NCBI GenBank assembly: GCA_902784585.1
Contig: CACZVM010000004.1
Span: 62,001 to 126,000, forward strand
Source: an uncultured Bacteroidales bacterium
Lineage (GTDB): Bacteria > Bacteroidota > Bacteroidia > Bacteroidales > Paludibacteraceae
Direction of reading: 5' to 3'
Length of the DNA: 64,000 bases
Shown: positions 28,009 through 36,927 of the stretch, piece by piece
Numbering within the stretch: position 1 is the first letter of the stretch
How the letters are laid out: every line of letters begins with the position of its first letter
Translations under genes and position numbers: made by a program
Notes under the pieces: generated by a model
Database searches by the model: none
Seen by the model: the letters and a program-made list of their open reading frames with translations, nothing else
Told to the model about the DNA's origin: nothing

Positions 28009-30104
28009 TGCTGCACCACAGTGCCCATGATCGTATATAGTGCACCGTTATGGAGAATATATAGTTGATTGTTCTTAATGAATTTCTTCACCTTACTCTC
28101 GCCCGTTGAGGTGTTGTCAAGGTCTGTCAACACGGCAGGTGACTGACGCTCCACGATAGAGAAACGATGAGCGAGCACGCTGTTCGGTTCGGCAAAGAAC
28201 GTATATTGCGTTCCTTCATTGATATCGATCGTCTGCATCGCTTCAGCATCCACCAGCACCAACTCATCTGCATGGTTCAGATGACTGAAGACGAGTGTAT
28301 AAGCCGTCTCATATCCCGTACGCACACCTATGCGCGTTCCTATCATTGCATTGGTGGCATCCACGGCCAGACTGTCGCTGCCCTCAATGGCAAAGATATT
28401 GAGGTTTCCGCTCATCATCTTATGCGCGTCATAACCGTTCTCGAAAGCCGGCTCGTTCTCTTCGGACTCAATCAGATAGAGACGATCGCTCCAACCGTCA
28501 GCAGACAGCGAGACGCACAACGTGGCCTTGTCCTCTTCATGTATCTGCTGAGGGGCACGAAGCGAAGTGTTGCTATGCGCGGCATTCCAAACAAGACGCT
28601 CGTAGTTAAGCGTGAGCGAACCGTTCACGCCGGGCGTACTCGCCTGCACATAAAATCCCTGCATCGAAGGAATAACCGCGGGGAGGTCGCCTGTACCCGC
28701 CAGGTGGATAGGAATAGCGATATACTGCCCGGGGTCTGAATTGGTGCTTGCAGTGGCTTCATCGTTCTTCGATCCGGTATTGAAGAGATAAATCGTTGCT
28801 TCGGCATTGACAAAGTCAGACGTCGGCATTTTCGTAATATCTATCGGTGCAGTATAACTGTTCGCCAGCACATTCGCTCCGCCTTCAGTTCCCGAGCCGT
28901 TATAGGTCAACGGTAGGACTATGTTGCCATTCGATGCCACCTGACCGACGTGACTCACCAGCAATCCGGCCGGATCGGTATATTGTGAGGTAGCGTACCC
29001 CACAAAGGGTGCTAAGGTCAGCGTACGACGGTTGTTCTTCCATTCGCCTGCAGCTTCATCCCAGTTGTAGCACCAGCTGGACGAGAAGATCGTCTTCGCC
29101 GGCGTGCCGGCAGCCATCGGGGAACCTACATACTGCCACGAAGCAACGTTGTTGCGGTCATCGGCAGTCATATCAAAATAAGCCACCGAGTACATCTCTA
29201 CCGTAGCATTGGGTAGCGATCCGGTGTAACTGGGCGAAATAAGCAACGAACCGGTCTTGCCGCGGTTAGCACCCGTCGTAGCCGCTGCCAACTTCAGGTT
29301 CTCGGTCGTGGCATTGACGATACCACCAGTACCGATCTTGAGTTTGCCCTCGGGCATGATCGTCACATGGTTATCGCCCTCAATAGTCATCTTCTTCGCA
29401 GCCACCTCACCTTCTACAATCACGTCGTGACGAATAAAGACTTCATCATTGATCGTCGGCACATTGTTGTGCAACCAGTTATCAGCCTTGTCCCACCGCA
29501 AGTGCTCAGTGTCGCCGGCAGACCCATCCCCGCTACCGTCATAAATAAACAGAGGAATGAGATTATAGGTAACAGTGATGGAATTTACAGCAACTGTGGA
29601 CCATGAAAGCGCTTGCTCAAAGACAATGGGAATCGTTTCGTTTGTTGTGTAGGTATGGGAACCGGTAGAGATATTAAATGATGAAAATGAAGCGAACAAA
29701 TCACCCGTTCTGGTACCGTCTCCTACTGTAATATATGATCCACCGCCAGAAGCACGATCCACATTAAGGGTGACGTTCGTGATTTCAATATCATAGCCAT
29801 ATTCTACTTGCCAGGACAAGGTAAAGGTCTTGCCTTCGTTGAGAGGAATAAGGCCGTAATGGACTCCGTTGCTGAGATAGAAATACGAACCTAACAATGC
29901 AGAAGAGGTTGTATATATCGCATTATCCGTACCGGCAAGTCGGAACGTCACATGACTTGCCGTCCATGAAGTGGAATGCGTCCCGTCGTTAAATCCACTG
30001 ATGAGAGTAGATTTATTCGCGGTCGATGTAGTAGCATATGCATCGGAGAGAATACTCAATCCGATGCACATACCTATCAGTTTTAGTAAGAGGAATCGTT
30101 TCAT
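28005..30104 (-). CDS. Secreted beta-rich protein with conserved C-terminal tail (copy 1)
   Basis: No enzyme domain recognised. Signal peptide 1-24 (ends DAYA). Residues 25-190 are a beta-rich domain starting STANKSTLISGF. Residues 200-560 carry DNWLHNNVPTINDEVFIRHD and a ladder of hydrophobic strands (VTIMPEGKLKIGTGGI), then TLAPFVGYATSQYTDPAGLL. The end (VKKFIKNNQLYILHNGALYT onward) is the shared roughly 26-residue tail. It is paralogous to the protein at 36928 and to the C-terminal third of the 1927-residue protein. Probably surface-exposed. Confidence 0.8.
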   Translation of the reverse strand: MKRFLLLKLIGMCIGLSILSDAYATTSTANKSTLISGFNDGTHSTSWTASHVTFRLAGTDNAIYTTSSALLGSYFYLSNGVHYGLIPLNEGKTFTLSWQVEYGYDIEITNVTLNVDRASGGGSYITVGDGTRTGDLFASFSSFNISTGSHTYTTNETIPIVFEQALSWSTVAVNSITVTYNLIPLFIYDGSGDGSAGDTEHLRWDKADNWLHNNVPTINDEVFIRHDVIVEGEVAAKKMTIEGDNHVTIMPEGKLKIGTGGIVNATTENLKLAAATTGANRGKTGSLLISPSYTGSLPNATVEMYSVAYFDMTADDRNNVASWQYVGSPMAAGTPAKTIFSSSWCYNWDEAAGEWKNNRRTLTLAPFVGYATSQYTDPAGLLVSHVGQVASNGNIVLPLTYNGSGTEGGANVLANSYTAPIDITKMPTSDFVNAEATIYLFNTGSKNDEATASTNSDPGQYIAIPIHLAGTGDLPAVIPSMQGFYVQASTPGVNGSLTLNYERLVWNAAHSNTSLRAPQQIHEEDKATLCVSLSADGWSDRLYLIESEENEPAFENGYDAHKMMSGNLNIFAIEGSDSLAVDATNAMIGTRIGVRTGYETAYTLVFSHLNHADELVLVDAEAMQTIDINEGTQYTFFAEPNSVLAHRFSIVERQSPAVLTDLDNTSTGESKVKKFIKNNQLYILHNGALYTIMGTVVQQ

Positions 30105-30113
30105 TGCTTGAAA

Positions 30114-30254
30114 TCAGAACACTTTCGCACGATGCTCAGGAGCATGACTACCGCCGCCGGAGCCGTGATAACTATCCGGCATCGTCATAAGGAAATCCGT
30201 CTCAACGGAAATCGCCTCTACGATCGGTATGTAATAGTGTTTCTTTTGAGCCAT
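30114..30254 (-). CDS. 46-residue peptide, Bacteroidales small-peptide type
   Basis: Small protein starting MAQKKHYYIPIVEAISVETD and ending GSGGGSHAPEHRAKVF. The plan (basic start, YIxPxVE-type motif, hydrophobic LMT stretch, Gly-rich tail) resembles very small uncharacterised proteins found in many Bacteroidales. The start at 30254 is chosen because the -7 box (30282-30289) leaves little room for starts at 30272 or 30263. It leads an operon with the 699-residue tail protein 9 bases downstream. The role could be a leader, a peptide substrate or a regulator; this is not known. Confidence 0.6.
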   Translation of the reverse strand: MAQKKHYYIPIVEAISVETDFLMTMPDSYHGSGGGSHAPEHRAKVF

Positions 30255-30281
30255 AAGGCACATTGATTTCATTTGCGGCTG

Positions 30282-30313
30282 CAAAGGTACTACTTTTTTT
30301 TCAAACACGCAAA
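30282..30313 (-). promoter_or_regulatory. Promoter of the 46-residue peptide operon
   Basis: Minus strand: TTTG followed by CGTGTTTG, gap of 20 bases in total, then TACCTTTG. The -33 box touches the stop codon of the upstream 1927-residue gene. Confidence 0.82.
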
Positions 30314-30315
30314 TA

Positions 30316-33300
30316 TTATTTGATTATTTTTCCATTTATATCGTACATTGCGCCCTGCGGGGTGACCAAATAGAGCACATTGTCGATCATCACCTTCTTC
30401 ACGCCCTGTGCGTCAGCACCGGTCTCATCAATGTCTGTATGCATTTGCGGAGCCTCTGCCACGAGACGCAAACCGTAACCCTCAGTCGTTCCCTTACTCA
30501 AGTCGAATACATAAGGAGCGTAACTCAAGTTCCAGATCACACGGTTGTTGTAGGTCAGATAGAGCGTTGCCTCTTCCGGAGCAGCCTCTACCGACAAGGT
30601 ATATTCTTTAGTTTCCGGAGCAAACAGGCTGAGTTCGCAATTGGCAACACCGTTGCTGAGCGTCATCTCATTAACGCACAGACGTGTATCGTTACGCGTG
30701 CTCCACATACGAGCCACTTTCGACTCGGTCGGATTACCCATCTTCAGCAGGTCACGACCAATCACATACTTACCCGTAGCCTCTTCGCTTGCGCTTACCC
30801 AGAGTTGGTCAGCCACATTAGCAGCACCCTCTGCCTGCAGCGCCAACTGGAATTTCTCTACATTGCGATCCGTACGAGCCGGAGCCAAGAAACCATGGTT
30901 TTTATTATCTATTGTCAGCAGAGAGATAGTCTCTACACCGTCTACCTGCATGAAGAACGATGCACCTACGGCAATACTATAATCCTTAGCCAAGTGCGGA
31001 CGGTAGCAGCGGTTAGCGTGGTCGTAAATCTGGACGTATGTACTGTCTGGCACATTCAGTTCGGTATGATGCAGCGTACCATTACCAAAACCATTCCATC
31101 CATTGTCCTTATCGTCTGCAGCCAGACCGGAGTACTCAGTTGTGAATGAGCGGTCACCTGTTACTGCAGCACCGGCTTTCTTCTTGAAGATAACGGTGTT
31201 CCAATCGTAATCATCATCTACGCCGATCGTATATATGCGACCGGGCTCCATCGTACCGCGATACTTGTTCCAGTCCTTGCCATTCTGCGCACGCTTAGCC
31301 TCCGTATAGTTCATCACTGCGTAATTCACATCAAATACCAGCGGTGTGTCGTCGCCCTCCATCGAGATACCACCAATCACATCCACCTCAAACGGCAGTA
31401 CGAAGTCGTACCAACCAAGAGTGTTGCGCCCGGACAACGGATCAAGCGTCAAACGGAAGTACGCGTCACCCGATACATTCAGCTTCTGCTCGCCCATCAC
31501 TTGACCGGAAGCCGACGGAGTAGATGTGTTCTCGTTGATGCTACCCAACTCGGCATCTAAGATAAAGTCATTGACATTCAGTTGACCGTTATGCAGAATC
31601 ACATTACCGCCGTTCTCTACGTGCAGGTTACCGGCCGTAGTGCGATAGGAGTCGCCGTCACCAATGCTCAGTGTAGCGCCGTTAGCTACGGTCACGGTCA
31701 CACCTTCGTTGATCGTCAGGCTGTTCACCGTCAACGAATCTGTGATATCCATATTTTCAGTAATAATGGCATCACTGGTACTGCTCGGTTTCTCTGTCCA
31801 GTTATCGTCATTGTTCGATTGATGATCATTTTGTGAATTATCAAAGACACACAAGCCTTCGCCGCCGAACAACATCGGGTGAACTTTATCGCCGTCCAAA
31901 GTCAGGTGTGCCTTGCCGTACCACTCAGGCAGTTGATCCTCCGTAGTGGTCTGACGTCCCAATACTTCATTGCGACTGTTCAGCGCACGAACAACTTTCT
32001 CCGACGTTTTATATACTTTGATATCGCCAGCATTAAATGTACCGCCATCGATGAGCGTTTTATGCGGCAGACCCAGGATTGCATCGCCGAGAATCGTACC
32101 GTCGTTAATCTTCACTTCACCATCGGTCTCCTCTTTCGTATCATTCATATGAACGATAGCCATATTCGTAGCATTGTGCAACTCGATTTGCGTACCGTTG
32201 ATGATTACTTTCCCTTTCGCGCCGCCTAAGTCGATAGACGGGTTACCTGTTCCCGGACGAAGCGCCAGTACTGCGGATGCATCACCGGCTTTCCAACTAT
32301 CCTCAATGGTCAATTGTGCTTTATTAGCAGACAATTGAACCGCAGCAGCATTCGCCTGAAGGATATTTGTACCGCGCGCATATACCTTCACTGCGAAGGC
32401 GTCCTCTGCGGCTTCGGTATTATTCACTACCAGCGCACTTCCGTTAACGCCGATCTCTACATTATTCAGATAAACCTCCGTCTGCTCATTGGCCGCGCCA
32501 TTCAACTGAATAGCATGGAATGCTGCTGTTCCGGCAGGCTTGTAACCGATAAATCCAAGTTTCTTACCCGCAGCCTGGATGTTCAAGGATGTCGTAGTAG
32601 CATCAAACGTACGCTTATAATCATACTGCGAGCCATTCTTCGCATATACGAAGCACGGCGTATGGAGATTACCTGCCGCTATTGCCGGCACGTTATAACC
32701 CTTAGAAGCATCGAATTCCCAAGCGCGGCTCGAAGCAGCCGACTCAGATACTCCGTATATATATAAGGTGTCAAACTTAGCCTCCGCGCCCTCAAAGCAA
32801 CCGGCATAACCGATTTCATCAAGCGTCCGATAGAGCGTCTCTGGTGCCGGAGCGTGTTCCGTACCCGTTTTGAAGATGACAGGCGACGATGCTGTCAGCA
32901 CCGGTTTCGCGGAACTTACAGGAACTTCCAATGTGGTACCATCATATGCTTCGAAGACAATTTTCCCGCTTTGGTTAACATCGTTGCAACGAACGCGGAT
33001 AGTATGGGAGCCATATTGGTCCATTCCTACTTTATCCGTGATTTCCGTCTCATCTACATAGAATGCAGGATTGGTAGAACTAACTGTAATCTCACCGTCT
33101 TGATCGCCGCACGAACCTAACGAAGAATAGGAAATCGTCAATTCCTGCGGGGTATTCAACAAGTGTGTCTCATCCGCAAAAGTCAATGATGCAGGCGATG
33201 CTGTCAAGTATTTCTTTTGCGTGATTTGCAAGTTCTTGATAAATCCGGTGAAGTTACCCTTGTACTCAATACGAATATAACGTGTCGTCGGATTTAATGC

Positions 33301-36099
33301 CTCGTCAAACGTAGTAGCTCCTTGTTTAGTCTGCACCTGAGTATAATTGCTACCGTCTGCACTCTGGTATAGAATAAACTGATCGGCTGTTACATTTGCT
33401 GTTTTCCAGTCGCCAAGCCACAAAAACTCAACGAGTTGCAATTGTGTGCTGAAACGGATACGATCCGGCACTCCCGTGAAAGACAAATCTACTGACTTGG
33501 TGGACCATTCGAAGGTACCGTCACCGAAAAGCAAGTTCTTGAGTTTAGTCCAACTTATGCCGGTAAAACCGTCTTTCCACGAACCCAACGCAATACCAAC
33601 TGCCTGCGAATAACGAACATCGCTGGTAAGATAATGATCCGTTCCCTGTGAATTGGTATTACACCAAGATGCATCTGTAGAAGCAACAGTCATATCCCCC
33701 ATCAAATCGCCATTCATAGTCACCGGCAAACATACATTCACTTTAGGACGAATAGTCACAGGCCATGCTACCTGTGCTATAGCCTCATAGTTATCAGTAG
33801 CTGCTTGAGAAACATAGATAGTACAATTGGTAGCACTCTCTACGCCTTTTGTAGTCAGCTTATTACCTTCTACACTCAGCTTAGAAGAAGAAGAAACACT
33901 TATATTCAAAGAAGCACTCGGATCCGTATTGGTCGAAGTTACGAAATTGGAATAGACCGTCTTCTCACGTAGACCGTGATTAATATTCCAGTTCAAGTCC
34001 GCTTTCGCTTTCTTTACCGTCACAGGCACATCAAATACTATGCTGCCGTATGCATTCTCGTTTTCCGGAGTAAAACGGACAGAGAAACTTTCAGGCGTGT
34101 TATTTTGTGTAGCACTCGGCAAGGTGCTCGGGTTTTCCCAAGCTAATGTGCCTGGCACAACTACACCATTCAACTTAACGTCTCCACTTAATGTAGAGAC
34201 TTCCAATAACTCACCATATGTCAACTCAGAGGCTTCTACTTCAAACCAGTCATTCGGTTTCGCACCGCAAGTATAAAAGGTTTTGGTTGCAGAAGCTGCA
34301 TTCCAGTTGCCGGCTGCATCCTCACAAGTAGCTGTCACCGTAATTTTCTCGCCAACATGATCTACAGACAATTGGTTTTCATTCTCAATATGAGCAGCCG
34401 AAGAATTTTCTGTCACTGCATAAGTTACCGTTAATCCTGAAGTAGCAGTTGCATTAAACGTCTCACCTGTTGCATACTCATACCACTGACCACGTGCATT
34501 TTGGCCATCAAGCAAATCCCATGTGATATATTGGTCACCCTTTTCCACTTCTCTATAAATACGGATGGTATTGGTATTATACCAATTAGTATTGGATGGA
34601 GTAAATGTCACTAAATAGCCTTCTGCGTTCTTTGCTGGGAGTAAAAGGTCTTCGCAAGAATAAGCCCCCGTAATATCTTGACTGAGCACATTTGTTCCCT
34701 CATTATCCTTTGCCAAATTACCTGCCGTCCAATAATCTTTTACCTTCGCACCGACAGGACAAGTCTCATTATATTTCAGCGGAGACGAAATAACCGGAGC
34801 GATTAAAGTAGGAGTTACTTTGGTAATAGTCCAAGTAACCGACTTGGAAGTACAACTATTATAATATGCATTACCCGTTTGCTTTGCGGTAAACGTAACT
34901 GTACCATCCTTAATGATAGTCACTTTACCGGTATTATCAACAGTTGCAACACTCGTATTATTCGAAGAATACTCTACGGTAAGGTTGGTATTCGCTCCGC
35001 TTGTATTATCAGTCGTATAGGCTGCAAAAGCAGGAATTACATCCGTTGTTTTATGTGTCGCTGCAGTTGTTGAGAAATCCTGAAGTGTCTGATTGCGCTT
35101 AATACCCTTACCGCTCAACGTAACCGTCGCGGTGCTAGTTCCATCAGAAATGGTAATTGTACCGGAATAATCTGTTGCAGCTTCCGGGCAGAAATACACC
35201 ACAAAGTCATAGCCAGAAGCCTTTCCTTTCACACTCGCGTCATTTTTATTACACGCGCCCGAACCATTATATGCAAATTTATTGGCACCCACAGCGTATG
35301 TGTAGCCATCCTTACTACTTGTAATCTCGCCTGTAGTATTGGTGTTACTACCCAAACGCCATACATTCTTATCTCCACTGGTCAACTTAACGGTAATATT
35401 TTTATCTGTCAGGAACGACCTGAAGTTAACCGTCTGAGCAGCAGACGTTGTACCCCATGTCACCTCTCCAAAACTCCTCGAAACATTTGTCGCACCATTA
35501 TCTGCACCATCCTTCACCAAACGAATGTGTTTCGCTACCGGGACTTTGACATTTTGTACATAAACAACACATGTCACAAGTGGTATTATCGAAATAGAGG
35601 CGTTAGCCAGTTTATAGATGTAGTCAGCTTTAATAGACGTTAACTCCGAACTCATTCCGCTACCCTCAACATGCCTATAATTATAAGTATAATTGAATGT
35701 CCATCTGTAAGGGTTAAAAAAGCCTCCTGAGCCAGACCTCACTGAAGTAGCGCTTACATTTTGAGCCACATTCACAGTTTTTTCTCCGAATTTAATTTGA
35801 TAATCTTCTACCTCATACTCTTTCGGATCCTTATTACTACTCTGCTTACTAGAATGGTCTTTTCCTGGCAATTTGGAGTCAAAACTAAAAGTCCCAGCAT
35901 TAGGAGCAAATGCACTATACGAGCATACAGTGACTCCTGAAATATTAGAAGCATCACCTGTATGTTCATTGGTATCATACACCGACCACCACTTGCTTTC
36001 TTGATAGTTTTGCCCCCACGCAGGTACACTCCATGCACCCACCATGAGCATAATGAGGAAAAGACGAGAATAAGTATTAAAAAACGTAGATTTTTTCAT
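30316..36099 (-). CDS. Giant secreted beta-rich surface protein with conserved tail
   Basis: 1927 residues, signal peptide 1-29 (ends PAWG). From the N-terminus: a novel region (30-200), a domain with ATVTLSGKGIKRNQTLQDF near 320, and several Ig-like repeats (350-800) with SVRFTPENENAYGS-type motifs. A discoidin-like stretch follows near 850-980 (QFILYQSADGSNYTQVQ, TRYIRIEYKG), then a beta-helix-like ladder near 1150-1450. A C-terminal third (1470-1900) is shared in outline with the proteins at 28005 and 36928. The tail is VKKVMIDNVLYLV onward, ending YDINGKIIK. The discoidin-like part suggests carbohydrate or matrix binding. No catalytic motif found. Confidence 0.8.
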   Translation of the reverse strand: MKKSTFFNTYSRLFLIMLMVGAWSVPAWGQNYQESKWWSVYDTNEHTGDASNISGVTVCSYSAFAPNAGTFSFDSKLPGKDHSSKQSSNKDPKEYEVEDYQIKFGEKTVNVAQNVSATSVRSGSGGFFNPYRWTFNYTYNYRHVEGSGMSSELTSIKADYIYKLANASISIIPLVTCVVYVQNVKVPVAKHIRLVKDGADNGATNVSRSFGEVTWGTTSAAQTVNFRSFLTDKNITVKLTSGDKNVWRLGSNTNTTGEITSSKDGYTYAVGANKFAYNGSGACNKNDASVKGKASGYDFVVYFCPEAATDYSGTITISDGTSTATVTLSGKGIKRNQTLQDFSTTAATHKTTDVIPAFAAYTTDNTSGANTNLTVEYSSNNTSVATVDNTGKVTIIKDGTVTFTAKQTGNAYYNSCTSKSVTWTITKVTPTLIAPVISSPLKYNETCPVGAKVKDYWTAGNLAKDNEGTNVLSQDITGAYSCEDLLLPAKNAEGYLVTFTPSNTNWYNTNTIRIYREVEKGDQYITWDLLDGQNARGQWYEYATGETFNATATSGLTVTYAVTENSSAAHIENENQLSVDHVGEKITVTATCEDAAGNWNAASATKTFYTCGAKPNDWFEVEASELTYGELLEVSTLSGDVKLNGVVVPGTLAWENPSTLPSATQNNTPESFSVRFTPENENAYGSIVFDVPVTVKKAKADLNWNINHGLREKTVYSNFVTSTNTDPSASLNISVSSSSKLSVEGNKLTTKGVESATNCTIYVSQAATDNYEAIAQVAWPVTIRPKVNVCLPVTMNGDLMGDMTVASTDASWCNTNSQGTDHYLTSDVRYSQAVGIALGSWKDGFTGISWTKLKNLLFGDGTFEWSTKSVDLSFTGVPDRIRFSTQLQLVEFLWLGDWKTANVTADQFILYQSADGSNYTQVQTKQGATTFDEALNPTTRYIRIEYKGNFTGFIKNLQITQKKYLTASPASLTFADETHLLNTPQELTISYSSLGSCGDQDGEITVSSTNPAFYVDETEITDKVGMDQYGSHTIRVRCNDVNQSGKIVFEAYDGTTLEVPVSSAKPVLTASSPVIFKTGTEHAPAPETLYRTLDEIGYAGCFEGAEAKFDTLYIYGVSESAASSRAWEFDASKGYNVPAIAAGNLHTPCFVYAKNGSQYDYKRTFDATTTSLNIQAAGKKLGFIGYKPAGTAAFHAIQLNGAANEQTEVYLNNVEIGVNGSALVVNNTEAAEDAFAVKVYARGTNILQANAAAVQLSANKAQLTIEDSWKAGDASAVLALRPGTGNPSIDLGGAKGKVIINGTQIELHNATNMAIVHMNDTKEETDGEVKINDGTILGDAILGLPHKTLIDGGTFNAGDIKVYKTSEKVVRALNSRNEVLGRQTTTEDQLPEWYGKAHLTLDGDKVHPMLFGGEGLCVFDNSQNDHQSNNDDNWTEKPSSTSDAIITENMDITDSLTVNSLTINEGVTVTVANGATLSIGDGDSYRTTAGNLHVENGGNVILHNGQLNVNDFILDAELGSINENTSTPSASGQVMGEQKLNVSGDAYFRLTLDPLSGRNTLGWYDFVLPFEVDVIGGISMEGDDTPLVFDVNYAVMNYTEAKRAQNGKDWNKYRGTMEPGRIYTIGVDDDYDWNTVIFKKKAGAAVTGDRSFTTEYSGLAADDKDNGWNGFGNGTLHHTELNVPDSTYVQIYDHANRCYRPHLAKDYSIAVGASFFMQVDGVETISLLTIDNKNHGFLAPARTDRNVEKFQLALQAEGAANVADQLWVSASEEATGKYVIGRDLLKMGNPTESKVARMWSTRNDTRLCVNEMTLSNGVANCELSLFAPETKEYTLSVEAAPEEATLYLTYNNRVIWNLSYAPYVFDLSKGTTEGYGLRLVAEAPQMHTDIDETGADAQGVKKVMIDNVLYLVTPQGAMYDINGKIIK

Positions 36100-36214
36100 A
36101 TTTTTGTACCTTAATTTTCGATTGTTTGACTTGTTTGCTATGTGCGGTTGGCAAAATGTACTATTTTTAAGTATTTACACACATTTTTATAATTCCAACC
36201 ATCAAAAAAGCGTG

Positions 36215-36246
36215 CAAAATTAATATTTTTCTTTGAAACACGCAAA
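36215..36246 (-). promoter_or_regulatory. Promoter of the 1927-residue surface protein
   Basis: Minus strand: TTTG of TTTGCGTGTTTC, gap of 20 bases, then TAATTTTG. The leader is about 115 bases. Almost the same sequence precedes the gene at 36928. Confidence 0.82.
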
Positions 36247-36337
36247 TTTTTACCCCTCGCACACGCACGAATCATAAGGATATATAGCCGTTTCTTAAAA
36301 AATGTATATTTTTCGAAATATAAAACATCAAAAAAAA

Positions 36338-36362
36338 TCCCCTCAGAAATATTGAGAGAATT
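36338..36362 (-). terminator. Weak terminator after the gene at 36394
   Basis: On the minus strand a CTCA/TGAG hairpin leads into GGGGATTTTTTTT. It is related in sequence to the perfect hairpin at 39241. Confidence 0.5.
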
Positions 36363-36393
36363 TGAAGAAAATCTTCTATTTCTGTGTATTGAT

Positions 36394-36879
36394 TTAACTG
36401 ATAACAGCCTGCCGGTGCTTGTAAATATACACACCCATGCAGACTGCATAAATCATCATTGTCAACTCATCACCCACCGGCAAATTGCAGTGGCAATCCT
36501 CACAAGGCCCGTCGTATGGATCGCAATCGCAGTGAGGGCACACCCAAATGGGATTCTCCTCGGTGCCAATATTCTCCCACGGACAATCTGGACAAGCTCC
36601 CGGAGGCAACGATGCCGCCCTGCGTATGGGGCCTCGACGACACCCTGTGTCATACGTTGTGACGCCTCCGCACACTGCCGAAGCAGACGTTCGAAAACTA
36701 CTTCTATACATGCCTGCCGTCCCTATGTTACCGCCACAACCGGCATTAAGAGTGGCGCTTCGTACAATCATCGGACTGGTGGAGTGCATGGCCGCCACCG
36801 GAACCCGTGCTAACCCGCCAGCTGACGCATTCACTAACACGCACAGCAAAAGCGCTATCATAGCTTCAATCTTTTTCAT
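36394..36879 (-). CDS. Exported protein with C-terminal Cys pairs and membrane tail (SLPPG family, copy 2)
   Basis: Paralog in plan of the gene at 27289: signal peptide (MKKIEAMIALLLCVLVNASA), a Ser/Thr/Gly-rich middle starting MHSTSPM, then AASLPPGACPDC, WVCPHCDCDPYDGPCEDCHC, NLPVGDE and a C-terminal membrane helix with basic end. The Cys pairs could bind zinc or form disulfides. The start at 36879 is the ATG of a good signal peptide; 10 extra codons upstream are possible. It follows the tail protein at 36928 on the same strand, mirroring the 28005/27289 pair. Confidence 0.74.
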   Translation of the reverse strand: MKKIEAMIALLLCVLVNASAGGLARVPVAAMHSTSPMIVRSATLNAGCGGNIGTAGMYRSSFRTSASAVCGGVTTYDTGCRRGPIRRAASLPPGACPDCPWENIGTEENPIWVCPHCDCDPYDGPCEDCHCNLPVGDELTMMIYAVCMGVYIYKHRQAVIS

Positions 36880-36927
36880 ACTAATACCTTTCTCATATGC
36901 CCTCGTCACGAGGGGATGTTCTCATAA

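Noticed and set aside
36138..36449. Frame on the minus strand whose product shares a KNLRVSKKNINFA stretch with one at 39031-39222
   Set aside because: The shared peptide is the promoter itself (TTTGCGTGTTT to TAATTTTG) read as codons; conservation is of the duplicated control DNA.
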